A DNA stretch of 63,885 bases from CAZGQY01 sp964528035 (GCA_964528035.1 CAZGQY010000003.1:1-63885), one strand, 5' to 3'; shown: positions 18,606 to 28,111, numbered from the stretch's first letter. Notes: generated from the letters alone by a model not told the origin. Translations and numbers: made by a program.

Positions 18606-19991
18606 CTACTGTAATAAAACGAACAGAGATTCATCATCCCGCTGAATACTGACCTGTAGCACTCTCAATCGACTCGCCACAGTCTTTAAATCCTGTATAT
18701 TTCGTATTCTGTAATAATTTACTTTGACAACAATATCACCGGGTCTCAAACCGACCGACCAAGCATACGAAGAAGTATCAATATCAGAAAAAAGAACACC
18801 TTCCACCTGATGGCGTTGCGTTTCAGTCAATACTGTCCCAACCAACGTCCTATGTATACGGCCACCCTCCTTTCCAACAACATTCGGTTTGGCGATAGTG
18901 GCCGAACGAGAAACCCGTTCACCCTGGTGAATAATCTCCAACTTCACTCTGTCTCCAATTTGCATCAGTCCGATTGCATTTCGAACAGCCGCACTATTTT
19001 TTACCGGGCGAGTATTCACGGCAATTATAATATCGCCGGGAACCAATCGAGCCCGTTCAGCAGGAGAATTCGCCTGCACGCGGGTAATCACTGCCCCTCT
19101 TTGATTTTCCAGTTCAAATGCTTGACTCAATTCCGGGGTTAAATCCTGGACTCCAACCCCCAATAGACCACGCCTGACTTTGCCATGTTTAACCAATGAT
19201 TTTTTGAGTTGCATTGCCATATTCGTGGGAATTGCAAATCCAATACCCACATTGCCACCACTGGGTGCAATTATCGCTGTATTTATTCCAATTAGTTCTC
19301 CCCTAAGATTGACTAAAGCCCCTCCCGAATTACCTGGGTTGATTGATGCGTCTGTTTGTATAAAATCCTCATAACCTTCGATTCCCAAACCAGAACGTCC
19401 CAACGCACTGATAATCCCAGAAGTAACAGTCTGACCCAGACCAAACGGATTACCAATTGCAACAACGAAATCTCCCACCCGTAAATGACTGGAATTGGCA
19501 ATGGGCAACTGTGTAATATTGTTATTTGGTATGCGGATTACTGCAACATCGGATTCAGGGTCAGTCCCCACCACTTCGGCATTCAATTGTCGACCATCGT
19601 GCAAAGTCACTAAAATCTGATCCGCTTTATCGATCACATGATTATTTGTCAGAACATAACCATATTTTTTATCGATAATCACTCCCGAACCCAGACTCTG
19701 AGACTGGCGTTTTCTGTTTTTTCCGGGATCACCAAAAAATTGCCTGAAAAATGGATCTCGCATTAAAGGATGTTCGCGAACTTGTATTTCAGTTCGAGTT
19801 GAGATGTTCACCACGGCAGGCATAGCACGTTCCAGCATTGGAGCCAGACTGGGTAAGGCTTGACCATCTAAGTTTACGGGAAACCCGTAAGCATCAATCT
19901 GTGCAACCAGCACCGCAAACAAAAAACCTATTGTTATCAGGAATATTTTTCTGATCCTTAACTTTGCATTATACGTTATCGGTTGTGTCAC
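18606..19991 (-). CDS. Do-like periplasmic serine protease (DegP/DegQ/AlgW family)
   Basis: A trypsin-fold protease with two C-terminal PDZ domains that degrades misfolded envelope proteins. The catalytic triad is His in LTNNHVIDKAD, Asp in DPESDVAVIRI and Ser in NPGNSGGALVN. PDZ1 begins near RRGLLGVGVQDL, and a divergent PDZ2 ends the protein. I chose the GTG at 19991 (461 aa, starting VTQPITYNAK) because GAGG lies eight bases upstream and it gives a normal signal peptide (KIFLITIGFLFAVLVAQIDAYG). A TTG at 20048, preceded by AGGA, would add 19 residues. Gene content does not decide between degP, degQ and mucD. Confidence 0.93.
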   Translation of the reverse strand: MTQPITYNAKLRIRKIFLITIGFLFAVLVAQIDAYGFPVNLDGQALPSLAPMLERAMPAVVNISTRTEIQVREHPLMRDPFFRQFFGDPGKNRKRQSQSLGSGVIIDKKYGYVLTNNHVIDKADQILVTLHDGRQLNAEVVGTDPESDVAVIRIPNNNITQLPIANSSHLRVGDFVVAIGNPFGLGQTVTSGIISALGRSGLGIEGYEDFIQTDASINPGNSGGALVNLRGELIGINTAIIAPSGGNVGIGFAIPTNMAMQLKKSLVKHGKVRRGLLGVGVQDLTPELSQAFELENQRGAVITRVQANSPAERARLVPGDIIIAVNTRPVKNSAAVRNAIGLMQIGDRVKLEIIHQGERVSRSATIAKPNVVGKEGGRIHRTLVGTVLTETQRHQVEGVLFSDIDTSSYAWSVGLRPGDIVVKVNYYRIRNIQDLKTVASRLRVLQVSIQRDDESLFVLLQ

Positions 19992-20048
19992 GAACTGAAC
20001 CTCATCGATTATTTCAAGAATAAAAGAAACAAGAGTGTTAGTCTTCAA

Positions 20049-20394
20049 CGACTATTTTCCTGAACATGCAAACCATTGATTGCTCCAGTGTCTGCAACGA
20101 AGACATTGCAACACGGCTGCCATGAATGGCTTCAAACTTCACGAACAATCAACAGTTGGCAGCCTAACCACGAAATTTGCCAGGTGGATGTCAACTATTA
20201 GATTAGAAAAAACTTAAAAAGTGTCATCCCATCGCCTAAAAACACACTTTTCAATTAGATTTTCTAACTCTGCATCAATTAGCCACCCAATCCCCATTGT
20301 CCGAGTACCACTTAGACACCGCCAGATAGCGTCATTAGCCAATATTTTTCCATATTTGGACTATTATATTGAAGGCAGGCCCAACTAAACAACG
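20049..20394. other. 346-bp divergent intergenic region with an inverted repeat
   Basis: It lies between the Deg protease (minus) and the giant coiled-coil gene (plus). At 20203-20268 there is a nested inverted repeat: outer arms TTAGAAAA/TTTTCTAA and inner arms AAAAAGTGT/ACACTTTT around a ~20-base loop. It could be an operator or a leader hairpin. Nothing else is recognisable. Confidence 0.5.
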
Positions 20395-23300
20395 ATGGCT
20401 TGCAAAGCGCTACAGACATTAAACAAAATCGATATTCAAATGACTGTCACATTAAAATCAAATGACGCCCAAGCCATCCGCAGGCTAATTCCTTTAACAA
20501 CACTTTCCTCTTCTATATTTGACAAACTATGTTCCGTCATTGAAATCGAAGAAGGGCCAAAAGGTACCGTGTTGTTCAAACAGGGCGACCAGAAAAACGA
20601 ATTTGTCTACTTACTTAAGGGTAACATTTCTCTGCAAGCTGCCGGAATGGAGATGGATTCTATACAAGGCGGATCGGAACCAGCCAGATTTGCGTTAGCC
20701 CACCAAATCCCGAGAAAAGTATTCGCAGTCGCCAAAGACAAAGTGCGTTTTATACGCGTTGACGCAGAATTTCTCAATGCCACCAGTGTAGAAAAAGAAG
20801 AAACGGCTAATTACGAAGTCAGTGACATGCCAGACGAGTCATCTGACGACTGGATGACTACCCTGCTTAAATCACCTATTTTCCAACGTTTACCCGCAGC
20901 AAATCTGCAAAAAGTATTGACTGGGATGGAAGAAATAAAGGTCAAGGCGGGCGAATTAGTCGTTAGACAGGGTCACTCTGGTGATTATTATTATATCATC
21001 AAACAAGGTCGTTGCAGCCTGACACGCAAGCCTTCAAAAACTGCGAAGGAAATTAAACTTGCAGAGCTCAAAACCACCGACACATTCGGCGAAGATTCGT
21101 TAATTTCTGGTGAACCAAGAAACGTCAGCATTACCATGCTTACAGATGGCGCGCTCTTGCGTCTGAAAAAAGATGATTTTTTAAGTCTGATAAAAGAACC
21201 TGTCATTCGCCACATTGACATCGAAAGCGCGATCGAAGAAAGCATAAACGGCAGCGTATTATTGGATGTCCGCACACCCGACACTTTCGAAAAAGGTCAT
21301 ATACCTGGAAGTATTAACACACCTTTCTTTTCTCTGCGCATGCAGATAGCCAACCTGGACAACAAAGCAAAACAGATTGTCATTTGTGAAGATGGAAACA
21401 CCAGCCAGGCTGCAACTTTTCTACTTATTCGTCATGACTTTGACGCAGTGGTACTTAAAGGAGGGTATAACGCAAACGCTGCAACTATAGAAGGCTCACC
21501 AACAGAATCGGAGACACCGAAGGGAGACACTGATCATTCGGATCAACAGGCATTGGCCGCCGATGAAGATCAAGCTAGCGAAGATGCACAACAGATTATT
21601 GGTCAACTGCAAAACGAACAACAAAAACGAAAGACCGCTGAACAAAACATCGAGGATAAAACTGCCGAAATTCTCGCACACGCCGAACAGCAACAATTGC
21701 TCGAACAAAAATACGCACAATTAAAGCAACAATTTGATTCTCTATCGAAACAGAATAATGAATATAAACTTCAGATCGAGAAATCAAATGTCGCAAATCA
21801 ATCGCAAGTAAAGGGAAGCGCAGAAAAACTACAACAGCAACAAGATTCATTTGACGCCGTTCAAAAACAACTTGTGGACGCAAACTCCGAAATAGAAAAA
21901 TCTCGCAGCGCCCTACAGGAAAGTCTTGAAAATGCAGAGTCTTTAAGCAAACGCATCAAATTGCTTGAAGAAAACACCAAGACTGATATTCATCGACAAT
22001 CTGTCCTGGAAGAAAAAAGTGCGGCTGCTTTGACGGATAGTAAAAACCAGCAAGACGCACTAAGCAATAAAGTAAAGCAGCTTGAATCAGAGGTTTCCGA
22101 ACTTAATTCAAATCTGGAAACAAGCCATTCCGAAAATAAAAAGATAGCTACAGATAAATCAGATCTCGAAGCAAAACTACAGGCACTAGAGGATGAAAAC
22201 GATAAGTTAGAAACGCACCTCAACAAGGAAACTGAAGACCATCAGAAGCTCAGCCAAGACGTTAGTGAATTGTCAGCTTTTAATAAAACTATAGAAGAAG
22301 ATGCCAGATCTCTGCAAACATCTTTAAACGAAAAAATTGCAGACATCGAACAAGCAAATTTTGAATTGGAAAACGCAAAGACCGAGATTAATACAGAACT
22401 GGAAAAAACCCGGGATAAATCTGACGAACTTCGTGAACAGCTTGAATCGGCGATATCACATGGAACATCATTGGAAGATCAAGTCTCCGTCTTGAACAAT
22501 CAAATTGCAGAGATTCAAGATTCGGAGTCACAGCTAAAATCTGATTTAGAAGCCGATCAGGAAAAACATGCAATCGAATTCAAAACCCTACAAGAGCGAC
22601 TCAGCGAAGCAAATGCAAGAAACGAAAGCTTAAAAAATGAAATTGAAAACCTATCAGATTTGAATAGTAAAGCTGAACAGCAGGGAAAATCCATTGAAAA
22701 CGAGTCCGCTGTAAAAATCGAAGAGCTGAAAACCAATATTGCAACCCTACAAACAGAACTTGCTGACAAAACGGCCACTACCGAAACATTAAACGACGAT
22801 CTGAAGAACGCTTTACAAGAGACATCAGATTTACAGGAACAACTCGATAAATTAACTGCGACTCATACATCAGCCGCGCAAAGCGCTGATGAGAATAAAA
22901 CAAAACTGTTAGATCTTGACGAAACACTCAAGTCCTCCACTGAAGAAATAGAATGTCTGACAAAAGAACTGGAGCAGACATCAAGCAAATTAAATAATGC
23001 CGAACAAAATACCGCGGAACTGGAAAAAGAAAAAGCGGAACTTCAAAATTCACTCGATGATCTGTCCAAGCAATATGAACACGTTGCGGCCGATGCTGAC
23101 AACAACAAACAACAGATGTCTGCCCAAAAACAAGCTAACAAGGATTCTGATTCCGCTCTTACTGCACTTAAGGAAGAATTTAAAGCTCTATCAGAAGAGC
23201 GGGACAATTTTGAAACGAAAGTCCTTGAACTCGATGAACTCATTGAAACTCTGAAGCAATCAAACGACGAAAATAAACAAAGTTCTGAAGCGTTAACGAC

Positions 23301-24795
23301 AGAACTACAACAAACCATCAACGAATTATCCGAACAGCAAGAACAGACGATCAAAGAATCGGACGATGCCAGTAAAACACTCAGGGAGGAACTCGAGACA
23401 ATAAGGTCAGAGCGGGACGAAATCAAGAGCAAACAACAGGAACTCAACTCCAATTCCGAAATGCTGGTTTCAGAAATCGAGCAACTTCAGCATCGTACCA
23501 GTGGATTAGAATCTGAACTCGAACAAAGCATAGACAATAAATCTGAAGTAGAATCCAAATTGGAGGAATTGACACTACTTCACGAAGAAAGTACTAATGA
23601 GTCTGAAATTTCGGTACAGGCATTAAAAGAAGAAATTGTAACCCTGAGACAAATAAAATCTGAAAACGAGTCACAAGTAGAGACCTTCCAGGTCGAAATT
23701 CAGAAACTCACGTCTGAACGCAATGACCTCGAATTAAAAACAGATGAACTCAGTACGGAAACCGCTGAACTGCAAGAAGACCTCGAAAAAATAGACGCAC
23801 TTCAGGATCAGATTGTTGATCTGACAAATCAAAACAAACAACTGATCGAAACTGTTAAGCAAAAGGAGAAAGACCATCAGCAATTACAAAATGAAAGTCA
23901 AAGCCTCGAGACTGAATTAAAAGATGAAATCGCCGCATTAAACGCGGAAAACTCGGAGATGCATCATCAACTGGACGAAAAGTCCAACAACATTAGTGAG
24001 GTGGAAAACAAACTTATTACACTACGAAAAGACAATGCAATTCTAGAACGGCACATGGACGATTTAAAAAACAGCGATCCTGGTAATGCTGACAGCAGCT
24101 GCCAGCTAGACGAATTACGAAAAGAAATCTCCCGTATTGAAGATCTCAATCGTCAACTTGAAAAAGATAAAGCATCTTCCAATAAGGACATTGATAGCTA
24201 TCGAAAACAAATCACTGAACTAAAATCAGTGGTTCAGGAATTTATGAATCAATCACAGGAACCAGCCGAGAACGAAGAGTTTTCGGCGCTAAAAGCTGAA
24301 CTCGAAATGGTACGGGAACAAGCGGATAGTGACGTCAAAGCCATGCAAACCAAACTATCCGACACGGAGGAGCACTTAAATCAAACCAGGCAGGAATTGG
24401 CAAGAGAGAAAGAAAAAGTAAACGAACTCCGAGAATCTACAACTCAACCCTTACCATTAAATCCTGAGTTAACTCCCGTTGATCGCGATGTATTCACGAT
24501 CATCGAGGAAAACGAACCCATCGGAACCCACCCCAAGGATCCGGTCACAAAAACCTCAGCAAAAGCTAAATTTCTTTCCGCTGCTGTCGGTTCGATGATT
24601 GGTATAGCCGCAATACTTGGATTCCTTTTTGCTACAGAGCTTGGAAAAGATATGGTAGGATACTATCTTAATACCCACCTTGAGAAACCACCTATGGAGA
24701 AAGTCACCCAAATACACGGTTCCAGTGGAATACATAACATTTCCTCGGATTCTGATCCAACAAACATCCTCGATAACACGTCCGCTGACAACTAA
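20395..24795 (+). CDS. Giant protein: two cNMP-binding domains, rhodanese, ~950-aa coiled coil, C-terminal TM
   Basis: A 1466-aa protein. Residues ~35-130 are a degenerate cyclic-nucleotide-binding domain, and ~155-270 a better one with the phosphate-binding-cassette-like FGEDSLISGEPRNVSI. Residues ~278-367 are a rhodanese domain with the active-site loop CEDGNTS (Cys331). From ~390 to ~1345 it is almost uninterrupted Glu/Lys/Gln/Leu heptad coiled coil. A single membrane helix lies near 1393-1415 (VGSMIGIAAILGFLFATEL), followed by a ~50-aa tail. cNMP-rhodanese proteins without the coiled coil are common in gammaproteobacteria. Here the sensor head would project ~100 nm or more from the membrane if the coil is continuous, which is my inference. 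The ATG at 20440 is an alternative start; neither has a clear Shine-Dalgarno. Confidence 0.88.
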   Translation: MACKALQTLNKIDIQMTVTLKSNDAQAIRRLIPLTTLSSSIFDKLCSVIEIEEGPKGTVLFKQGDQKNEFVYLLKGNISLQAAGMEMDSIQGGSEPARFALAHQIPRKVFAVAKDKVRFIRVDAEFLNATSVEKEETANYEVSDMPDESSDDWMTTLLKSPIFQRLPAANLQKVLTGMEEIKVKAGELVVRQGHSGDYYYIIKQGRCSLTRKPSKTAKEIKLAELKTTDTFGEDSLISGEPRNVSITMLTDGALLRLKKDDFLSLIKEPVIRHIDIESAIEESINGSVLLDVRTPDTFEKGHIPGSINTPFFSLRMQIANLDNKAKQIVICEDGNTSQAATFLLIRHDFDAVVLKGGYNANAATIEGSPTESETPKGDTDHSDQQALAADEDQASEDAQQIIGQLQNEQQKRKTAEQNIEDKTAEILAHAEQQQLLEQKYAQLKQQFDSLSKQNNEYKLQIEKSNVANQSQVKGSAEKLQQQQDSFDAVQKQLVDANSEIEKSRSALQESLENAESLSKRIKLLEENTKTDIHRQSVLEEKSAAALTDSKNQQDALSNKVKQLESEVSELNSNLETSHSENKKIATDKSDLEAKLQALEDENDKLETHLNKETEDHQKLSQDVSELSAFNKTIEEDARSLQTSLNEKIADIEQANFELENAKTEINTELEKTRDKSDELREQLESAISHGTSLEDQVSVLNNQIAEIQDSESQLKSDLEADQEKHAIEFKTLQERLSEANARNESLKNEIENLSDLNSKAEQQGKSIENESAVKIEELKTNIATLQTELADKTATTETLNDDLKNALQETSDLQEQLDKLTATHTSAAQSADENKTKLLDLDETLKSSTEEIECLTKELEQTSSKLNNAEQNTAELEKEKAELQNSLDDLSKQYEHVAADADNNKQQMSAQKQANKDSDSALTALKEEFKALSEERDNFETKVLELDELIETLKQSNDENKQSSEALTTELQQTINELSEQQEQTIKESDDASKTLREELETIRSERDEIKSKQQELNSNSEMLVSEIEQLQHRTSGLESELEQSIDNKSEVESKLEELTLLHEESTNESEISVQALKEEIVTLRQIKSENESQVETFQVEIQKLTSERNDLELKTDELSTETAELQEDLEKIDALQDQIVDLTNQNKQLIETVKQKEKDHQQLQNESQSLETELKDEIAALNAENSEMHHQLDEKSNNISEVENKLITLRKDNAILERHMDDLKNSDPGNADSSCQLDELRKEISRIEDLNRQLEKDKASSNKDIDSYRKQITELKSVVQEFMNQSQEPAENEEFSALKAELEMVREQADSDVKAMQTKLSDTEEHLNQTRQELAREKEKVNELRESTTQPLPLNPELTPVDRDVFTIIEENEPIGTHPKDPVTKTSAKAKFLSAAVGSMIGIAAILGFLFATELGKDMVGYYLNTHLEKPPMEKVTQIHGSSGIHNISSDSDPTNILDNTSADN

Positions 24796-24922
24796 AGCAG
24801 AAAAATTGTTTGGAAATAACAGGCCCTTCAAATTAAACACTGTCAAGTTAGCCATACAAACAGCTGATTCAGTAAATTCTTAAGCCATTGTTGATCAACT
24901 GCATAAGGTCGAAAATATTGAC

Positions 24923-25288
24923 ATGGATATAAACAATGACCAATTTCTTTTCTCTACCGAAAACCTTTTAGACTCCCAGTGCAAAGAATTCACATTTTAT
25001 AACCAGGGAATAAAAACCAAAGGATTCGCAATATTATCGGGTAGTAATATCCATGCCTATCACAACGCCTGTCCGCATACTGGCGCACCATTAAACTGGC
25101 AGGAAAACGAATTCCTGAATCTAGAAAAATCACACATTCAATGTACGCTGCATGGAGCATGCTTCGAGATTGATAGTGGACTGTGCATATTCGGCCCCTG
25201 CCTCAACAAATCTCTGCAATCAATTGATATAAAGATCAGCAACAGCGAAGCCCGCACCATGAATGCAAACCTGTCCGTTCGCAAATAA
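24923..25288 (+). CDS. Rieske [2Fe-2S] domain protein
   Basis: A 121-aa stand-alone Rieske protein, cytosolic (no signal peptide). The two cluster-binding boxes are CPHTGAPLNW (Cys, His) and CTLHGACFEIDSG (Cys, His), separated by about 20 residues as in ferredoxin-like Rieske proteins. The second box has HGACFEIDSGLC in place of the usual HGxxFD. It would serve as a small electron carrier or a subunit of a reductase or oxygenase, but no partner oxygenase is nearby. It is 127 bp downstream of the giant coiled-coil gene on the same strand and converges on rpmG. Confidence 0.9.
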   Translation: MDINNDQFLFSTENLLDSQCKEFTFYNQGIKTKGFAILSGSNIHAYHNACPHTGAPLNWQENEFLNLEKSHIQCTLHGACFEIDSGLCIFGPCLNKSLQSIDIKISNSEARTMNANLSVRK

Positions 25289-25307
25289 CAGCTCCGACTA
25301 TAGAGCG

Positions 25308-25463
25308 CTATTTAATCTTCGCTTCCTTATACATGACGTGTTTCCTGACAACAGGATCATATTTCTTAATTTCCATTTTTTCCGGCATGGTTCTTTTATT
25401 TTTCGTCGTCGTATAAAAATGTCCGGTATCCGCACTGGATACCAATTTTATTTTGTCACGCAT
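25308..25463 (-). CDS. rpmG: 50S ribosomal protein L33
   Basis: A 51-aa protein beginning MRDKIKLVSSADTGHFYTTT and ending YKEAKIK, a full-length L33 of the cysteine-free type (no CxxC pairs, so zinc-independent). The start at 25463 matches the family; a longer frame upstream is not used. It follows rpmB by 13 bp, the usual rpmBG operon. Confidence 0.97.
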   Translation of the reverse strand: MRDKIKLVSSADTGHFYTTTKNKRTMPEKMEIKKYDPVVRKHVMYKEAKIK

Positions 25464-25476
25464 CTCTCGCCACCAC

Positions 25477-25713
25477 CTATATCTTCTCGCCGCGTTTACG
25501 CAAATCTGCAAGTACACTATCGATACCCAATTTATCTATGATTCGCATTCCCTTTCCAGATACGCGTAAGCGCACCCATCGGTTCTCACTTTCCACCCAA
25601 AACTTGTGATGATGTAAGTTTGGTATAAATCGACGCTTGGTTTTGTTGTGAGCGTGCGAAACGTTAAACCCTGTTACAGGCCGTTTTCCGGTCACCTGGC
25701 ATACTCTAGACAT
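25477..25713 (-). CDS. rpmB: 50S ribosomal protein L28
   Basis: A 78-aa ribosomal protein starting MSRVCQVTGKRPVTGFNVSH, with the conserved NKTKRRFIPNLHHHKFW and a C-terminus IDKLGIDSVLADLRKRGEKI. The length is exactly that of the gammaproteobacterial L28. Shine-Dalgarno AGGGG lies five bases before ATG. It is first gene of rpmBG, with a plausible sigma70 promoter 38 bp upstream. Confidence 0.98.
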   Translation of the reverse strand: MSRVCQVTGKRPVTGFNVSHAHNKTKRRFIPNLHHHKFWVESENRWVRLRVSGKGMRIIDKLGIDSVLADLRKRGEKI

Positions 25714-25750
25714 ATTTACCCCTGAAATATCGTTCTGTTACTAGCCCGCC

Positions 25751-25779
25751 TTTATATCATATTGTTGTCTGCTGGTAAA
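25751..25779 (-). promoter_or_regulatory. Candidate sigma70 promoter for rpmBG
   Basis: On the minus strand TTTACC and TATAAA are separated by 17 bp, giving 4/6 and 5/6 matches to the consensus hexamers. The predicted transcript would start about 30 bases before the rpmB ATG. Confidence 0.4.
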
Positions 25780-25831
25780 TATAAAACCCTTAGTTCGAAC
25801 GGTAGATCAATTTTTAGGTTACAATAGACAG

Positions 25832-26443
25832 ATGCTAAAAATTGGTCTAACAGGGGGCATAGGATCTGGGAAAACGACGGTTTCCGATCTTTTTGCAAAA
25901 AAAAATATCCCGATTATCGATGCCGACAAAATTAGCCATCAATTAACACAGCCAGGCGAAGCCGGGTTTACGGCTATTATTAAAAAATTCGGTAATAAAA
26001 TTCTAGACCAAAACAACACCATTAACCGAGCCATGCTTCGCGGAATTATTTTCAACTCAGTTGCTCAGAAACAAGCTCTGGAAGCGATTCTACACCCATT
26101 AGTCTATTCAACGATTGAAACCAGAATCACTACACTCCGAGCACATTATTGTATACTTAGCGTACCCTTATTGTTAGAAACTAGCCAGCAAAAGCGAGTG
26201 GATCGTATATTGGTTATTGATTGCCCTGAATCAGTTCAAATTGCACGGGTGGAGGCGCGCGATAACCTGGAAAAAAATCAAATACAACGAATTATTGATT
26301 ACCAATCACCGCGGCAAGTACGACTGGAAGCAGCGGACGACGTGATTCGGAACAATTCCGATCATTCTCAACTTGATCTGCAGGTCAAAAAGCTACACAA
26401 TTTTTACCATCAGCTTTCCTTAAACACTGGTTCTGTACATTGA
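25832..26443 (+). CDS. coaE: Dephospho-CoA kinase
   Basis: A 203-aa cytosolic kinase for the last step of coenzyme A synthesis, phosphorylating the ribose 3'-OH of dephospho-CoA. The P-loop is GLTGGIGSGKTT at residues 5-16, followed by the CoA-domain segment IIDADKISHQLTQPGEAG and the lid arginines (ARVEARDNL). It opens the coaE-zapD-yacG operon, an order shared with Escherichia coli apart from the absent pilD/pilBC genes. Its stop overlaps the zapD start (TTGA). Confidence 0.97.
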   Translation: MLKIGLTGGIGSGKTTVSDLFAKKNIPIIDADKISHQLTQPGEAGFTAIIKKFGNKILDQNNTINRAMLRGIIFNSVAQKQALEAILHPLVYSTIETRITTLRAHYCILSVPLLLETSQQKRVDRILVIDCPESVQIARVEARDNLEKNQIQRIIDYQSPRQVRLEAADDVIRNNSDHSQLDLQVKKLHNFYHQLSLNTGSVH

Positions 26444-27207
26444 AAGAACGCATCGTTTTCGAATTTCCACTCAGTGAGAGAGTTCGCGTATTCATGCGGC
26501 TTGAACAGTTGTTTTTACAAATTGACCATTTTCTACCTGGGAATACTGTTTGGGATAGTCGTTCCGTTATTTTAGTCTTATTGGACATACTCACAATCTT
26601 CAGTCGCAACGACCTTAAATCTGAAATACTGAAGGAACTGGATCGTCACTCCAGTGTTCTCGCGCGTATCTCCAAAAGCCAGGGAGTTGACTTGGAAAAG
26701 CTGCAAAATATTCTCGATGAACTTGATTCCATAAGCAACGATCTCTATGCGATAAGTGGAAAAATCGGACTAAGCCTGATGGAGAATGAACTTTTTAAAA
26801 GCATATCTCAACGAAGCTGTATTCCTGGAGGTACTTACGCTTTTGACTTACCAGAGTACCATTTCTGGCTTGAACAAAATGAATCGAAACGTCAAAAAGA
26901 CCTGCATAACTGGATCCAGCCATTCCTTTCTATACGTCGAGCAATTGATTTGATTCTTCGTTTTATACGTGAAAGCTCGGCACCCACTCAGGAAATTGCT
27001 CGCGCGGGATTTTTTCAACAATCCCTGGATCGCAGATTGCCCTATCAACTTCTACATGTTTCCTTCGATTACGCTCTGCCTTACTTTGCGGAAGTCAGTG
27101 GTGGAAAACACCGGTTTACCATCCGATTCATGGTCGCTGACAGTAATGACAGGCCCGTCCAGGTCAACGACGATATTGACTTTGAACTTACTCGCTGCCT
27201 ATTTTAG
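26440..27207 (+). CDS. zapD: Cell division protein ZapD
   Basis: A 255-aa cytosolic FtsZ-bundling protein (DUF1342 family) that stabilises the Z ring. It begins KERIVFEFPLSERVRVFMRLE, matching the conserved VLFEHPLNEKMRTWLRLE region of the family, and contains GGTYAFDLPEYHFWL and the C-terminal IRFMVADSNDRPVQVNDDIDFEL. The start is a TTG overlapping the coaE stop codon. That is unusual but gives the expected length and alignment, and indicates translational coupling. Confidence 0.96.
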   Translation: MKERIVFEFPLSERVRVFMRLEQLFLQIDHFLPGNTVWDSRSVILVLLDILTIFSRNDLKSEILKELDRHSSVLARISKSQGVDLEKLQNILDELDSISNDLYAISGKIGLSLMENELFKSISQRSCIPGGTYAFDLPEYHFWLEQNESKRQKDLHNWIQPFLSIRRAIDLILRFIRESSAPTQEIARAGFFQQSLDRRLPYQLLHVSFDYALPYFAEVSGGKHRFTIRFMVADSNDRPVQVNDDIDFELTRCLF

Positions 27208-27396
27208 ATGCCTAAACCATCCTCTGTAAAATGCCCTCATTGTGAGAAAACGATACCTTGGACTGAAGCACATCCATTCCGCCCGTTCTGCAGTGAACGA
27301 TGTAAGCTAATTGACTTCGGTGACTGGGCAAACGAAGAACATTCAATACCTGGTGAACCTTTTTACTCACCTGCTGAACAAACTACAGATGAATAA
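27208..27396 (+). CDS. yacG: DNA gyrase inhibitor YacG (zinc-binding)
   Basis: A 62-aa zinc protein that binds GyrB and inhibits gyrase. The four zinc cysteines are visible as CPHC near the N-terminus and CSERC in RPFCSERCKLIDFGDWANE, and the conserved HSIPGEP follows. The ATG abuts the zapD stop (TAGATG), so the operon is tightly coupled. Confidence 0.96.
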   Translation: MPKPSSVKCPHCEKTIPWTEAHPFRPFCSERCKLIDFGDWANEEHSIPGEPFYSPAEQTTDE

Positions 27397-27564
27397 ATAA
27401 AACAAATAAACCCAGCGCATTCAATAGCAAATTGCTGATGCCTTATGCAAACTCCTGTAAAAAATTACCCTCTCAAGAATAATTGCTTATCGCTCTGATA
27501 ATTACATGCTAATTTACTGACAATAATCAACCTTAACTAAATTACTTTATATAGTTTTCTCTCT

Positions 27565-27879
27565 ATGTATCCAAGGCAAGTCGTAGATCTCGGTATTCAT
27601 AATATTCCGCCAACAATTACGACGAGGTTAAGTTTCCATATTCATAGTCTTGAGCAGCTACAGAAACTAATAAACGGGCTACCTGAGGGCACGACGCCAA
27701 AACTCAAGGGCGATGTCATTCCGTTTGTACGAGTTCAACTTGAAATAGGAAACAAACCTGTTGTTCTAAAAATAAAACAATGCATTCATCCTCAATGCAA
27801 AAGGCTGTTTCTTTCAGCCGGACCTATTCATCGAAAATGCCACCACGATCACAAACACCCAATAGAAAAGTTATATTAA
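27565..27879 (+). CDS. Hypothetical 104-aa protein ending at a repeat element
   Basis: I do not recognise a family. The N-terminal ~70 residues look like a small alpha/beta domain (TTRLSFHIHSLEQLQKLINGL; FVRVQLEIGNKPVVLKIKQ). The C-terminal 30 residues carry Cys/His (CIHPQCKRLF; HRKCHHDHKH) that could bind zinc. There is no signal or membrane segment. The TAA stop is made from the first bases of the palindromic repeat, so the original C-terminus may have been longer. No clear Shine-Dalgarno is seen. It is 168 bp after yacG and probably separate. Confidence 0.55.
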   Translation: MYPRQVVDLGIHNIPPTITTRLSFHIHSLEQLQKLINGLPEGTTPKLKGDVIPFVRVQLEIGNKPVVLKIKQCIHPQCKRLFLSAGPIHRKCHHDHKHPIEKLY

Positions 27880-28044
27880 GGAGCGAGGATTCAATAATAT
27901 ACGAATCTTGACTTGTCTTATTGTCCGTCTTCTGCGTTGTAGCAACAGTTGCGTAGCCCTGCTATGCGCCTGTTGCTACGCCTTGAAGACAAACAATTAT
28001 CCTGCGTCAATCTTTCGCATATTATTAAAACCTCGCTCCTTAGC
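27877..28044 (+). repeat. Complete palindromic MITE-like repeat (copy 2)
   Basis: A ~168-bp element with terminal inverted repeats AGGAGCGAGG and CCTCGCTCCT. Most of the left half is complementary to the right half: AATAATATACGAA against the complement of CGCATATTATT, and an inner GTAGCAACAGTTGCGTAGC against GCTATGCGCCTGTTGCTAC. The whole can fold into one long hairpin. It has no coding capacity for a transposase and is bordered by TTA/TTA. Confidence 0.93.
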
Positions 28045-28111
28045 ACTATTTCGATTTCTCACCGCGCAAAATAAAGCGAGTGCAAGGGCATTAGACGTAT
28101 CTGCAACAGTT

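Noticed and set aside
22997..23453. Extra frames on either strand inside the giant coiled-coil gene
   Set aside because: Low-complexity Lys/Glu/Gln coding produces open antisense and shifted frames; their products are Ser/Leu- or Lys/Asn-rich with no domain.
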